From Ophiosphaerella korrae (taxonomy: Eukaryota > Ascomycota > Dothideomycetes > Pleosporales > Phaeosphaeriaceae): a stretch of 64,000 nt of DNA. Position 1 is the first letter of the stretch. Each line of letters begins with the position of its first letter. Below the pieces are notes generated by a model, which did not search any database, had not been told where the DNA came from, and saw only the letters and a list, made by a program, of their open reading frames with translations. The DNA lies in contig JALNQF010000079.1 of assembly GCA_028456385.1 (NCBI GenBank), forward strand, positions 1 through 64,000, given 5' to 3'. Positions 33,523 to 44,082 of the stretch are shown here, one piece after another. Position numbers and translations under genes: made by a program.

Positions 33523-33771
33523 CAAGGGTGGTGCACGAATTCTTGAGCATGGCTCGTGCGCATTGAATTCAATCGGATCTTACGTATATTGTAATTTACA
33601 TCCAACTTGCATCAACTCAGTATCGTGTGTGGGGCCATTTGGGTATACATGCCTAGCTATCCTGGGGTACTGAATTGTATATAGGATTCTATTGGAGTAA
33701 AGAATCGTCGATAAGTTTTTATGGCCCATGCGCTGCACGAGCCATGCTCAAGAATTCGTGCACCACCCTTG
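33523..33771. mobile_element. MITE with near-perfect 38-bp inverted repeats and TA target duplication
   Basis: The left terminus CAAGGGTGGTGCACGAATTC and its inverted copy at the right (GAATTCGTGCACCACCCTTG) pair without mismatch for about 37-38 bp. TA flanks both sides (33521-33522 and 33772-33773). The 249-bp element has no ORF. The clean arms suggest recent movement or recent duplication. It shares its terminus with 22866-23235. Confidence 0.9.
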
Positions 33772-34439
33772 TATACCCATGGGTCCCTTTTTTAGCTCCC
33801 GTAGTGGGTCATGCTCCAGGTGCCCGGTTCTGGGCTCAGGTGACTCGTAGCCCTGCTTAGTATGTTCTAGCTCTAACGTTAACCGACTCAGCCGCACGAG
33901 GCTCACAGCAGGAACCCCGCGCATCCCGATCCTCTTCTCATATACGCCCAAAAACTCAACCCCTCTCGCACGTGTGTGTGTGTGTTCTATTATGGTCATG
34001 CACCCTGTAGGTATAGGCCGTTACGATGCGCCAGCTATAATGTCAATCCATGCGTGTCGGGACACCCGGTGTAACGGGACACTTTTACTTTCGGCACCTC
34101 GGATTACTCGCGACGTCCTTGAATACAGGCGGGCACGATGCGCGTCCGTTCTCTAGCTTTCGTTCTTCCATTACATTAGCCTGCGGCGCCAAAAAGCACG
34201 TTGCCGACCATGCTGTCACCCGTTTCCTCAGTACTGTCAAGTGACTCTCCTTCAACACCCCCCTGTTCTCTCGTGAAGGTGAGTGTCTGTGGACGACTCA
34301 GTAGGCTAGGAAGCAAGCTTAGATGGCGAAGCTTAAGATTGCAGCCTCAAAGGGTCAATTTTAGGTGAGGAGTGTGCAGTTCGGCAGTTTCTTCGCGCAG
34401 ACGGCAGGATCGTCAGAATGCGTCTGACTAGCCGTGCGT
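33772..34439. other. Gene-free stretch
   Basis: There are short ORFs only, and a (GT)n tract at about 33971-33984. No motif is recognised. Confidence 0.4.
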
Positions 34440-34610
34440 CTCTAGTGACATTGGGCACGCGGTGGCGTACTGAGATGTCTATGACCGGCACAGCGCGCTG
34501 TGGCTGAGAACTGCAGCTCTGAAGATGATGCCTCAGGTAGCTCTTATTTCTGGCTGTGCAGGCAGCTATTCTTCCAGCCGTGCACGCGCGTTGCACACAG
34601 CTAGGTCCGC
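34440..34610. repeat. Left arm of an inverted repeat flanking the HET-NB-ARC gene
   Basis: Landmarks GATGTCT, CTGTGGCTGAGAACTGC, AGCTCTTATTTCTGGCTGTG, GTGCACGCGCGTTGC and AGGTCCG occur in the same order, inverted, at 37760-37935. Identity looks like 70-80% over about 150 bp. The arm lies about 210 bp downstream of the receptor stop codon. Confidence 0.6.
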
Positions 34611-34817
34611 CTTTTGTACAAGTCTATTTTTGCTTTATATCAAGCTGGTATAGTGAAGGTAACAAAATTCGAAGTTCTAAGAAATGATCTTGCAGGGTTC
34701 CCAAATACATCACAGTAACAAACACCTCTGAAAGCCATACTCGACGAACGAACTTGATAGCATGGGGCGTCGCGACTCAGATGATATGCAAAGGGAGCGT
34801 GTCTTGGGCCGTTCATT

Positions 34818-37313
34818 TTACTCTGCCTGCCAACTGCTCAGCGTGTCAAGCGACGACTGCGTATCGGGGTGATGCTTGCCAAGAATCTGCTGGCGCAACT
34901 GGAAGCATATTTCCATCAGTGCAAAAGCCTCCTCTTGACAAGCTTGTGACTGCAGTGTATAAGCAAGGTTGTGCATGCTGGTCAGCGTGTCTGGATGCTC
35001 ATCGCCAAGCACTCTCTTCCTCGTCTGCATTACTTGCACAAACAGCTCTTCAGCCTCGTCCCATCGCCCTTGGTTCCAGTACGTCACCGCCAAGTTAGCC
35101 ATGCTGGTCAGCATGTCTGGATGCTCATCGCCAAGCACTCTCTTCCTCGTCTGCATTACTTGCACCTCCAGCTCTTCAGCCTCGCCCCATCGCCCTTGGT
35201 TCCTGTATGTCGCCGCCAAGTTAGCCATGCTGGTCAGCGTGTCTGGATGCTCGTCGCCAAGCACTCTCTTCCTTGTCTGCATCACTTGCACAAACAGCTC
35301 TTCGGCCTCCTCATACCTTCCATCACTGTACAGACTCGTGGCACATTTTTGTGCAAGATCTAGCCTCTCCTTGTCACTATTATCTGTCTGATTATGTGAC
35401 AGAGCATACTGTGCGTGCGGAAGCAAGCGTCTCCACTTGCTTATGTTACTGTGATCGCCGTTCGGAAATAACTGGACCAGCTGTGTGACGGCGCGTTGAG
35501 TCCACTGTTGGAGCTGTCCCTGCGCTTGCAGCCTCTTCTGTAGGGCATCATGCACAAATCGATGTACATCTAGTGCTGATTCGGCAGGTCGCCTGCTGAT
35601 GAGCGCATACATGTCGAGTACCTTAATGGCATCTTCCCGGGCTTGCGGCGAAGCCGCCTCGAGAAAGTCGAGCGAGATGTCTTTTCGATCTACGCATGCA
35701 GCAAGAAGAAGATAGTCTGCAGCAACCGCGTTCGTATGTCTAATTTGACTCATCGACAGAGACAATGTAGCAATAACAGGGTTTCTCGCACGAGAGTCCT
35801 GCGATCTACACCCGAGCGAGTCATCGTTATGCTCGAGAGCTATATCTTTGTGTTTGTCTAGTTGTTCTCGGTACTCTTGCACCGTGATGTCACATACGTT
35901 CATGCACGCTGCTGCTTGTACGATCGCTATAGGCAGATATGACAACTCTCTTAGCAAGACGTCTGATTGCTGATGCTCAATGTTCGAGAGTGGTCTCGGC
36001 AGGCGATTTCGCAGCATTCTCAGCGCCATGTCTGGCGTCAGCTCATGCAGCGCTACGACATTTTGTGGAGCAAGCGCCTCAGCTGTCTCGCTGTCTGTTG
36101 TTGTGAAGATGACAGAACATAGTGTGGACCGCGGCAAGTAGTCGGCCAAGCCTGGCGCTTTTGCCGTTGACGAGCCACTAGGCCGCACAGTTGTGCCCTC
36201 CGCATTGTCGAAGACTAGCAAACACTGTCGCACGCTCAGCTCTGCTACACAATGATGAATAGTCCGTTTTATGTCGGCCAAGTCATCATCCCACCCAGAG
36301 ATATTGAGCTTTTGCGCTACACTTGCATACGACTGGTAGAGGCTGTCTTTGTCGCTCGCGTCCATCCAGAAGACCGAGCAGCTCTTCTTTTTCAGCCTTG
36401 TTTGGTGTGCAACCTCAAGCGCCAGTTGCGACTTGCCTGTTCCGCCAGGCCCGACGATTGCTAGCGTAGTAGTGGTCTGATCGTTGCCGAAGAGCTTCAC
36501 TTCTATCTCCGCAAGCTGCAGTTCGCGACCTACAAAAGACTTGTTTCGCGAGAACGGAATGATGGACGGTGCGCTGCCAGTTCCGTCTACTTCAGCCTGC
36601 AATCTTTCCAATGCATTTTCCTTTCCTTCGCCATACGTTGCAGGCATCGAGACGCCAAGAACTCCAAGTAGGCAGTATACAATATCTTCTTCCTCAGTCG
36701 TTTCGCGATTCTCAGCCCATCGCATCCGTTCAGATGTGCTGAACTGGTCTAGAGGACAGCTGCGCAGTGCTGCGAGTGGAATGCCGGTGATGTTGTGCAG
36801 TAGTTGACCGAGCGACGCTTTGTCGCTTATGCGCCATCCTTCGCACGAAAAGAACTCTACAGATACTGGCGCTATCAGCTCCTGCAGCGTCCATCCGCGA
36901 GTGAACCATTTGCTTTTGCAGAATAATGCACCCCAGTCGCTGCTTTGAACTGGCTTTGTCTGTGTCGTAGTTGACACTGACACATCTGACAAGTAGACAT
37001 AGCATCGTGCCGCGTTCCTGTACCACTTGAACATCGAGTTGATGGCTTTCGAGCGCTCGTTGTTGTTCCATCTGTCGATGCAGCATGTGTCGATCCAGAA
37101 GTACTGCAGGTTATCCTGAGCTGCTTGCTTGGCGCAGAACTGGAGTTTCTTGCTGCCTTCTTCTTTCTCTTTATATACTTCGCTTGCTATGTCTCCGAAA
37201 AGGGCCTCGGAGTCGCTCCATCTGTGCGATAGGATGGCGTAGGGTGGGATCGGCTTGCCGCGAAAGTCTGTCAAGATGAGCTTGCTGAACGTGTCGAGGT
37301 GGAGAAGCCGCAT
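34818..37313 (-). CDS. HET-NB-ARC-TPR NLR-type receptor, intact
   Basis: A single 831-codon exon. The HET domain comes first: AILSHRW at 26-32, WIDTCCID at 73-80 and RGWTLQELIAP at 139-149; HET domains trigger cell death in heterokaryon incompatibility. An NB-ARC module follows with P-loop GPGGTGKS at 288-295, Walker B CLLVFDN near 364-370, and LSYLPIAIVQAAA as the GLPLA-like motif. The C-terminus (about 670-830) has four kinesin-light-chain-type TPRs of 42 aa, three of them nearly identical (AEELFVQVMQTRKRVLGDEH). No stop or frameshift is seen, unlike its neighbours, so it is probably functional. It acts presumably in the cytosol as a recognition switch. Inverted repeats flank it. Confidence 0.93.
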   Translation of the reverse strand: MRLLHLDTFSKLILTDFRGKPIPPYAILSHRWSDSEALFGDIASEVYKEKEEGSKKLQFCAKQAAQDNLQYFWIDTCCIDRWNNNERSKAINSMFKWYRNAARCYVYLSDVSVSTTTQTKPVQSSDWGALFCKSKWFTRGWTLQELIAPVSVEFFSCEGWRISDKASLGQLLHNITGIPLAALRSCPLDQFSTSERMRWAENRETTEEEDIVYCLLGVLGVSMPATYGEGKENALERLQAEVDGTGSAPSIIPFSRNKSFVGRELQLAEIEVKLFGNDQTTTTLAIVGPGGTGKSQLALEVAHQTRLKKKSCSVFWMDASDKDSLYQSYASVAQKLNISGWDDDLADIKRTIHHCVAELSVRQCLLVFDNAEGTTVRPSGSSTAKAPGLADYLPRSTLCSVIFTTTDSETAEALAPQNVVALHELTPDMALRMLRNRLPRPLSNIEHQQSDVLLRELSYLPIAIVQAAACMNVCDITVQEYREQLDKHKDIALEHNDDSLGCRSQDSRARNPVIATLSLSMSQIRHTNAVAADYLLLAACVDRKDISLDFLEAASPQAREDAIKVLDMYALISRRPAESALDVHRFVHDALQKRLQAQGQLQQWTQRAVTQLVQLFPNGDHSNISKWRRLLPHAQYALSHNQTDNSDKERLDLAQKCATSLYSDGRYEEAEELFVQVMQTRKRVLGDEHPDTLTSMANLAATYRNQGRWGEAEELEVQVMQTRKRVLGDEHPDMLTSMANLAVTYWNQGRWDEAEELFVQVMQTRKRVLGDEHPDTLTSMHNLAYTLQSQACQEEAFALMEICFQLRQQILGKHHPDTQSSLDTLSSWQAE

Positions 37314-37759
37314 GCTTTTGTGGTGATCAGAGTAAATTGAAGTGGCCGCGGCAGGGCAGAGGAAGCTTATGCTGGGCTACAGTGAAGGCAGTGCATGTAA
37401 CCAGGCTGAGGGTGCTGGCCATATCAAGCGCCCAGCTCCCTGTGCTACCCCGCCTCACCATCTGCGCTGAGGCAGCGTTCGCCTTGTAACGCAAGTTGTA
37501 GGAGTGTGTGCATAGGCAGGGTGCTACCAAGTAGAGCAGGCTCACCAAAATGGTCGTCGTAGCCTCTCGTAACACTCGCGACAATAGTATAATGATATGG
37601 TTTGCGTAACAGTGTAAGCTGTGTAAACGCAAAGGCGGTGCCGTGTTGCGCACGCATTGCGCGCTGCTTCTAGAAGACTTGTTGACAAAATTCGATCGCA
37701 TGGCAAAATGGCAGTACGGACTAGAGCCTGGCGCCTGTTGACAGTGGTTATTGAAGTAG

Positions 37760-37935
37760 GTCCGAAGGATAGCTCTCTGCAGCGCGAGTGTGCACGACTC
37801 GAGAAACAATTCCATGCACAACCGGAAATAAGAGCTGCCTGACGCAGCCTGCTCAGGATCGCAGCCCTCAGCCACAGGGGGCCGCAGACATCGCAGCACG
37901 CTACTGCATGCCCAGCGTCGCTGCGTTTGGATCAT
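37760..37935. repeat. Right arm of the inverted repeat flanking the HET-NB-ARC gene
   Basis: Reversed, it reads GATGTCTGCGG, CTGTGGCTGAGGGCTGC, AGCTCTTATTTCCGGTTGTG, GTGCACACTCGCGCTGC and TCCTTCGGACC, matching the arm at 34440-34610. It starts about 450 bp upstream of the receptor start codon. ORFs across it are chance ORFs. Confidence 0.6.
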
Positions 37936-38339
37936 CTTGCCAATCGCGCGGAGAAACTGGCGGGATGCGCACTCCTAACCTTGAACTAACTTGGATTGAC
38001 ATTATACACTCTACTTTATTACGCTTCCTCCAATTCAGAAGCCAACTGTGAGACTTGCTCGTCCGTTGCCTAACTCCATGCTCAACAAAGGAAGCAAAAG
38101 GAAAGCGATATACTACCGTATAGGGCAAGCTGCACAGCTTTTGAGGCCTCGCGTCCGCAGGGCATTTCTGGCGTCGTGCGCCTCTTAACCAGTAGTGCTT
38201 ACGAAAATGGGAGAGAGACGCTGCCATTATGGGAGACATCGAGGCTACCTTGATGGACGGAGCCAAGGGAATGTGTGTTTGTTTACCTGGCAATGAGACC
38301 CTAATATCCCGTGCTGACGACAATGCTAGGTTTCGGTGG

Positions 38340-39428
38340 GCTGTTTGTTAGCTAGATGAACTAGGGAAGTGTGTGAACCGAAAAATGTTACAGAAGGTCC
38401 TCGCAACACTACTACCGAGTCTGGACGAGACATACGATCGGATTCTCTCTGCTATCAGTGAAGACTATTCTCAATACGCTATCCGAATCTTACCATGGCT
38501 GACGTTCTCCGCTCGGCCACTCTCAACAGACGAAGTCGCCGGAATTGTCCTGTGTTCGACCGTGATGAAGTTTTAGAAGATTCGTTGGAAGCATTGAACA
38601 TCTGCCCTAGCTTTATCACCATGACTATCGATAATGAAGATCGATGGCGAGGGTCACCAAGACGCATTGTTACATTGGCTCATTACTCGGTCAAGGAGTA
38701 CCTAATTTTCGCCAGAATCCAGACGGGCAAAACAGCAGAGTATGGTATGCAGGGTACTGTCCGCCATGACGCTATATCAACCGGCTGTCTTGGTTACCTG
38801 CTTCAATTTCAGCAACGAAAGTTAGCCCCAGACAATTTCCTCGAGATGTTCAAGCTCGCACGTCACTCAGCAGAGTTCCGGATCAGCTACGTCCGGAAGT
38901 CAGGGGATCAAAGTAAGGACACAAGCCGAGTTGCGATTCGCCTATTCTCCAAGGAAAATCCCGCATACCTCAATTGGATTCGGTTATGTGCTACTGACAG
39001 ACCTTAGGCTGAGTCCAATTTTTGAAGAGGTCCTGAGGACTCTCAGGCCTGAGAAATGTAGTGAAGCTGCTACTTGAAAGGGGTGCCGATATCAACGCGC
39101 AGGGTGGGGAATACGGTAACGCACTCCAGGCAGCCTCAGCCAATGGACATGAGCAGATTGTGAAGCTGCTACTTGACAAAGGCGCCGACGTCAACGCGCA
39201 AGGTGGATTCTACAGCACAGCGCTCCAACCGCTTCAGCCGGAGGCTACGAGGCGATCGTCAAGCTGCTCGTTGAGTCACGCGCTGACGTCAACACGCGAG
39301 GTGGATGCCACGATAGCAACGGCAACAACATGGGTAAAGGCACGGCACTCCACGCCGCTTCAGCCAAAGGCCACGAAGCGATCGTGAAGCTCCTGCATAA
39401 TAGTGTGTTGACGTCTACTAGGGAATAG
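38340..39428 (+). pseudogene. NACHT/ankyrin receptor remnant (C-terminal half)
   Basis: The first frame, from 38373, reads VLATLLPSLDETYDRILSAI and then ILPWLTFSARPLSTDEVAG, the helical region after NACHT in many fungal NLRs. A frameshift near 38545-38575 leads to LEALNICPSFITM, RRIVTLAHYSVKEYL and a long helical stretch ending at a stop near 39007. From about 39059 another frame encodes ankyrin repeats (VKLLLERGADINAQGGEYGN, then a second, then after one more frameshift near 39230 a third and fourth) and ends at TAG 39426-39428. No P-loop exon is present, so the 5' half is gone. It is dead. Confidence 0.78.
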
Positions 39429-40395
39429 ACTCTCTAGTCCCTTCCACGTCCGTCCACTACTGTCTTTGTGAGGGAATGATCCCGGGTACTCGGAATGGTG
39501 ATTCCTCGCGGCTGCATCTTTCAGGTTTGATCATCGCTTGTGTCTTGGCACTGAGAAGTAAGTACTTCAGAACCATCATAGATGGCCATCGAATCGACTC
39601 TGTTAATACCCATCATATAGCTCCTAGAGCTCGTAATAACAAAGAGGCAACTGAGTTTAAAGCCTTCGTCGCGCTAGCAGGGAGGTGGCCGACCTGTTCC
39701 GGCCATGGGGTTGTCGAGTGGCGTGGAATTTTTGGGCATTCAAGGAGAGGTTGGGGCGGGCGTGGTTGCCACTGGGGGTTTGTGGTATGGGCACCGTGGT
39801 AAACCCCAAGAGCTTTCGTGCCCAGCCTTGCTATGACCAGGTCTCAGAAGCAAGGGGTCCGGAACAGGCCCACCGCGGGAACTAATATGAGGCCATGGGG
39901 CCCGATCTACTGATCGACGCGGGTACCAGAAAGGCCTCCCTGGGAGGTACCTAAACAGGAGCTATAGCAGATTAGCATTTGACACTTCGCGATGCACATC
40001 CATGAGCAAGAACTAATGTCTGAGAAGCGCTTATGTTGAACATTAACGCTAGAACAGTTTGAACCGCTACGGAACACAGTATAGGGCGCAGACTGAAGAT
40101 TATCTCATAACATCAAGGAGCTCTTCCCACCAGTTACGGTACGTTGTATCGATCCACTGCTCGAGTACACGTAGTCCCCGTAGGACTTTGTACATTCCGA
40201 AGAGGGAGGATGTCTCGCCAAGAATAATAGAGGAAAATATAGTCTGCATACTATTAGTAGTTAACTAAGACCTAGTGAACGAAGAAAGCGACATAGCAGT
40301 AATAAATCGACAAGGGCAGGTGTAAGGATGAGGCAGGGACTTACAACACTTTTGTCGGTGAGAGGGGACGGTGAGGGACGCGCAAAAAGAACAGT
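39429..40395. other. 1-kb stretch without a supported gene
   Basis: The ORFs at 39476-39802 and 39685-39885 have no motif. A GGCCTCCCTGGGAGGTACC palindrome lies at about 39931. Nothing is called. Confidence 0.4.
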
Positions 40396-41578
40396 TCACT
40401 GCGCCGATTGCACATAGAGGAGTGGGAACACCATTTTACCCAGCACAGCACTACGGTCTTGCTCCTTTGACAGCGCCTTGGGATTCTTCCGACGGGATGC
40501 TTTTGCGGGGGCCGCTGTGGGAGCTAGATAGGCAGTCTCTATAATCAGGCTCCGTATGCGTTCAAGCTGCGCAGCGACCCAAATCGCCAGCTGCACTCTT
40601 GCTTCTTCCTCAGGTCGGCCAATTGTCTTGGTTTCGATGCTGACTGCAATAGGCCGGTGGCAAAGTGGGATATAGGATGTGTGATTTATGGACTGTGTTA
40701 TGTCGGTGACGAGGACCGAGATCCTCTCTTGAAGAGGCCTAGAGGCAGAAGAATCAGAAGTTGAAGACGCATCGACTTCGAGGCATATTGCATAATCAAC
40801 CATCTTTGACGACACGGCAAGACCAGACGAGTGCGCAGGTACGTACTGCGGATCGATCCTAGCTGTAGTACTTGGAAGAGCTCAGCCGCTGCACCAGTTT
40901 TCCAAAGAGAGTTAACGTACATATATCGAAACCCTGCTCGATCCCCGTTCTTCAGCGCTAGGTGCAACAATCTACCATGCACCGAGTTGTTCCACTCTAG
41001 CTCACTCTCACTCTCCTTTACACATCGTCGCGATGCCCTATTTATTTCGCGTACAGTCTCTGATTCGGCAAGCAGCTCCGCTTGACTTCGCGAGTTTGTT
41101 GTGTCCATTTGGAACGGTCGATTCCTCCCCAATTCAGGCAGCAATTTAGGTTCAAGTGCCGATGGTAGAGTGGCGATTCCGAGGCTTGAATCCTGGAGCA
41201 GCCAAAATAGCTCTTGTCCCTCCGTTCCCAGTTCAGCACCATTATCGCTGAGCTCTTGACAGAATATGCCGCTACCAACGTCCTGGATTGCAGCAACGCG
41301 CTTGACGGGGCTTGCTTCGAGGTCGACGGGGCATCTGATTCGGTTCGCGCTCGGCGAGAAGGCGAACTGCGTCGCGAAATTCCCAATCCATCATACTCTG
41401 CCGCTAACGATTCTTGATAAGAGGACGGAGGATCGAAATGGGGAGTCCGGGGATGTGGTCGTGCGTGAGTTATCTCTAGCTCCTTCTCGGTACCGTCCGG
41501 GACGTGATTGCCGCGTTTTCGAGGTGACGGTGCGCGAGTCCGCTTGCTAGGAGATGGATCTTTCGTATGAGCAGGCAT
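40396..41578 (-). CDS. PD-(D/E)XK nuclease-like protein, possibly frameshifted
   Basis: The C-terminal half fits a fungal family described as PD-(D/E)XK nuclease-like: ESELEWNNSVHGRLLHLAL, then after a 50-nt intron (40871-40920, GTACGT donor) ITTARIDPQYVPAHSSG, SSKMVDYAICLE, SINHTSYIPLCHRPIAVSIE and TKTIGRPEEEARVQLAIWVA. SIETK is the E-x-K part of the nuclease core. Upstream the frame reads ASPVKRVAAIQDVGSGIF and ATLPSALEPKLLPELG. The 5' part from ATG 41578 (MPAHTKDPSPSKRTR, basic and disordered) is in a different frame; the switch, near 41300-41340, is either a frameshift or an intron I cannot place. Role unknown; such proteins recur in fungal accessory DNA. Confidence 0.65.
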
Positions 41579-41997
41579 GTTTCGAGGATTGGTGTTGATT
41601 GTCGAGAGTGCGACGCGGGGTCTTTTCGGCGATCGTTGATTTGATGTTGCACTGGCTTCGCAAAGGCGCGAACGCTTTCGACCTGTCAGCGGAGGTGTCG
41701 ACTCCGAGCGGGCAGCAACTGATGCTGCAACGTCATATTGCCAGGCCGATAACGCGTCCGTACCAGAGTGTAGAGCAAGAAGAGGGCTTTTGTCACGCCT
41801 AAAGTTCCGACGCCGAGCAGCTTGTTAGATATGGTCCGAGCTTCACGCGCTGTTTCCCAAGCAACAGCACGTGATGACGCCAACGTCTGATACAGCGGAT
41901 GAGTCAGTCCGTGCTCAAACTTACACAGAATTTGAAAGAAATCGACAGTCTTCTACACAAATTTGGTCTGTGCGCGCACGAGCCATACTCATCCGCT
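41579..41997. other. Gene-free stretch
   Basis: Promoter side of the nuclease-like gene. A 65-codon minus-strand ORF (41686-41883) has a hydrophobic segment (GTLGVTKALFLLYTLV), but nothing else supports it. Confidence 0.35.
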
Positions 41998-43473
41998 CTT
42001 GCACCCTCTCGGTTAACTTTGAAAGTGGCCATTTGGCGCACGCGCCTAACTCGACGCGCCGCAATCTATCAGCAACACGAACCCTACACACGCCAGTAAC
42101 CTGAAATCGTATAGTAAAAGCTCATTTTTGATGCTCCTGCTTCTTCTCGCTAATATAGACTAGTTTGAGTCATGCCCAAAGCTGTATTTCGGCTTACCAC
42201 GCCGCCGCCAGAGCTTGTCCCAGATGAGCAGCAACCTCAACTCACAACGCCACAACGGTCTGCAATACTTGCAGTATACTACTTCTACCAAATGGAAAAC
42301 CTTCCACATAGCACTAACGCTATTTAGAGAGTTTTTTAGATAGCACCGACGACATCTCAGCGAGTTTTGAGGAGTGGCAGATGTCGGAGGCTACAGCACT
42401 CAGACGAGCCCGACGGACGTGGTGCACTACGCCAGCTCTCAGCCAGCGACGCCAACGCTATCAACTCATATACAAACAGAGCTCCATTTTTAGAAAAGAG
42501 TGATCCTTAGCAAGACCTTGCAGAGCGAGCTGGTGTTGTAAAGCAATATATTTATACAAAAGGCCACGAGAACAGTCAGTATCACTCAACTACAATCCAA
42601 CGGAATGTCACACGAGAGACTTAGATGAAAACACACCGTACAGTTGTTAAAGAGCTTCATACGCCAAAGCAGATTGCCATGCGAAAGGATCACCTTACTA
42701 TACAACTACAACTACGGCCTAATCCATCAGACTGGCGTAACGTCCTCTGGTGTGATGAGATACACTACATGACTGGCCTAAGATATCAACTTAGAATTAA
42801 GAGGGATGCCGGGGATCAAGCCAAGTACGCTCCCTCTAACATTCAGTATAAGAAAGACCACGTTCCTAATCCAAATCTTCAAACCTACTTCCATATATAC
42901 TGTGTTTTAGGCTATAACTTCGCATAGGCGATGCTATACAACGCTGGTAATCGTAATGGTAAGATGAATACACGCACATACACTCAAGTCATACTCCTAG
43001 CTCTACAGAGCTATTTATTAGAGAAGGGCGGAGAGTGGATCTTATGGCAAGACCGTGATTCGGCTTATATATCAAAAACTACTCTTAAATGGATAGACCT
43101 GCATGGAATGGACTATATACTCTCCTCACCAAAATCGCCAGATTTCTCTATTATGGAGACATGGGCATCGCTACTTAAACGCAAGTTCTATTTAAAGAGA
43201 TGTAAAAGTGAGAAACAAGGTCTAAAGAGATTCTATGAAGTATAGAAGTCACTAGGAGTTGAGAAGATAAATCGGACGATTGACAACTACCTAGCACGCC
43301 TGGCTGAGATTAGGGATAGATACGATGCTAGAGCATCTCGCTTTTGAATTTGAGACCATTAGCTATGCAGATTGTTGAGATAATAGGCGTGTTTTGAGGT
43401 GCTGGTGCATTGGTGTTGGTGGCGCGTGCGCCAAATGGCCACTTTCAAAGTTAACCGAGAGGCACCACCCTTG
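41998..43473 (+). mobile_element. Degenerate Tc1/mariner-type DNA transposon
   Basis: The left end CCTCTCGGTTAACTTTGAAA, continuing through GTGGCCATTTGGCGCACGCGCC, is found inverted at 43415-43473, where it ends GCACCACCCTTG followed by TA. Arms pair over about 50 bp; the outermost bases of the left arm have diverged. The 1.48-kb interior holds a broken transposase. The right-end motif is the same as that of the MITEs at 22866 and 33523. Confidence 0.85.
42172..43347 (+). pseudogene. Tc1/mariner transposase, RIP-like decay
   Basis: From ATG 42172 (MPKAVFRLTTPPPELVPDEQ) one can follow an N-terminal region with several stops, then the catalytic core with a first Asp in WRNVLWCDEIHYMTG, a second in GEWILWQDRDSAYISK and a third acidic residue in SSPKSPDFSIMETWAS, the DDE triad of this superfamily. 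Stops at 42925-42927 and 43243-43245 interrupt the core. The C-terminus (NRTIDNYLARLAEIRDRYDA) ends at TGA 43345-43347. It no longer encodes an active enzyme. Confidence 0.83.
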
Positions 43474-43475
43474 TA

Positions 43476-43607
43476 TCCTATCGTCCGCTGGATTCTGCCT
43501 TCGCTTAATTGCCCAATCAATAAGTGTGGCAAAGTCACTCCTCGGCTTTACTACTCAACCTCGGCGAATATGACCAAGCGAAGGCAGAATCCAGCGGATG
43601 ATGGGAT
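43476..43607. mobile_element. Short foldback element (about 130 bp) abutting the transposon
   Basis: TCGTCCGCTGGATTCTGCC near the left end is matched inverted by GGCAGAATCCAGCGGATGA at the right; arms pair over about 31 bp with two mismatches. It begins directly after the TA next to the transposon right end (43473). It belongs to a different TIR family. It has no ORF. Confidence 0.75.
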
Positions 43608-44082
43608 ACACAATTGATATTACTGCCTGCAAAAGTGAAGCCGATTTTGCTGGACCCAGATACGGGAAACACGCTACCCTTTTCTAGCTGCTACCGCCTC
43701 AGCGTTTCGATGCACAGTGGCCTGGATACTGTCTACTAATGCCCGCCCAAGCAACCCACCCGCTCGGTGGCCCAATCCAGGGAAATGCATCGCCCTCCTC
43801 TAGTTCCTACCGCTCAAGCAAACCTCCCGTGCGTGCGCCCAGATCCTGTCATCTGAACGTGCACAAAAAGCGCGACCGGAACCTCTGGATATTACAGAAT
43901 TACCAGTTTTCGCTTCGGTGGCTTGATGATGCATTAGGGCAGGCTGCGGTCCAGAAGCAGCCAAAGACAACTGACCCCCTGCTGCAGTTACTGCAGCTTG
44001 CTGACTCCGCCCCCGCATCGACACATGCATCCACAATTACAGGATAACAGCACTTACACCCACCCTCTGCGCACGTTCAAGT
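43608..44082. other. Gene-free stretch / BTB promoter
   Basis: A 102-codon ORF at 43739-44047 (Pro/Ser/Gln-rich) has no motif and lies just before the BTB start; I treat it as chance. Confidence 0.35.

Noticed and set aside
34754..35391. Plus-strand repeats reading SKHSLPRLHYLH
   Set aside because: Antisense of the TPR array of the HET-NB-ARC gene.
37327..37935. 202-codon minus-strand ORF upstream of the receptor
   Set aside because: No motif, and it lies over the right arm of the inverted repeat; probably chance.
43739..44047. 102-codon Pro/Gln-rich ORF before the second BTB gene
   Set aside because: No family, no splice link to the BTB exons.
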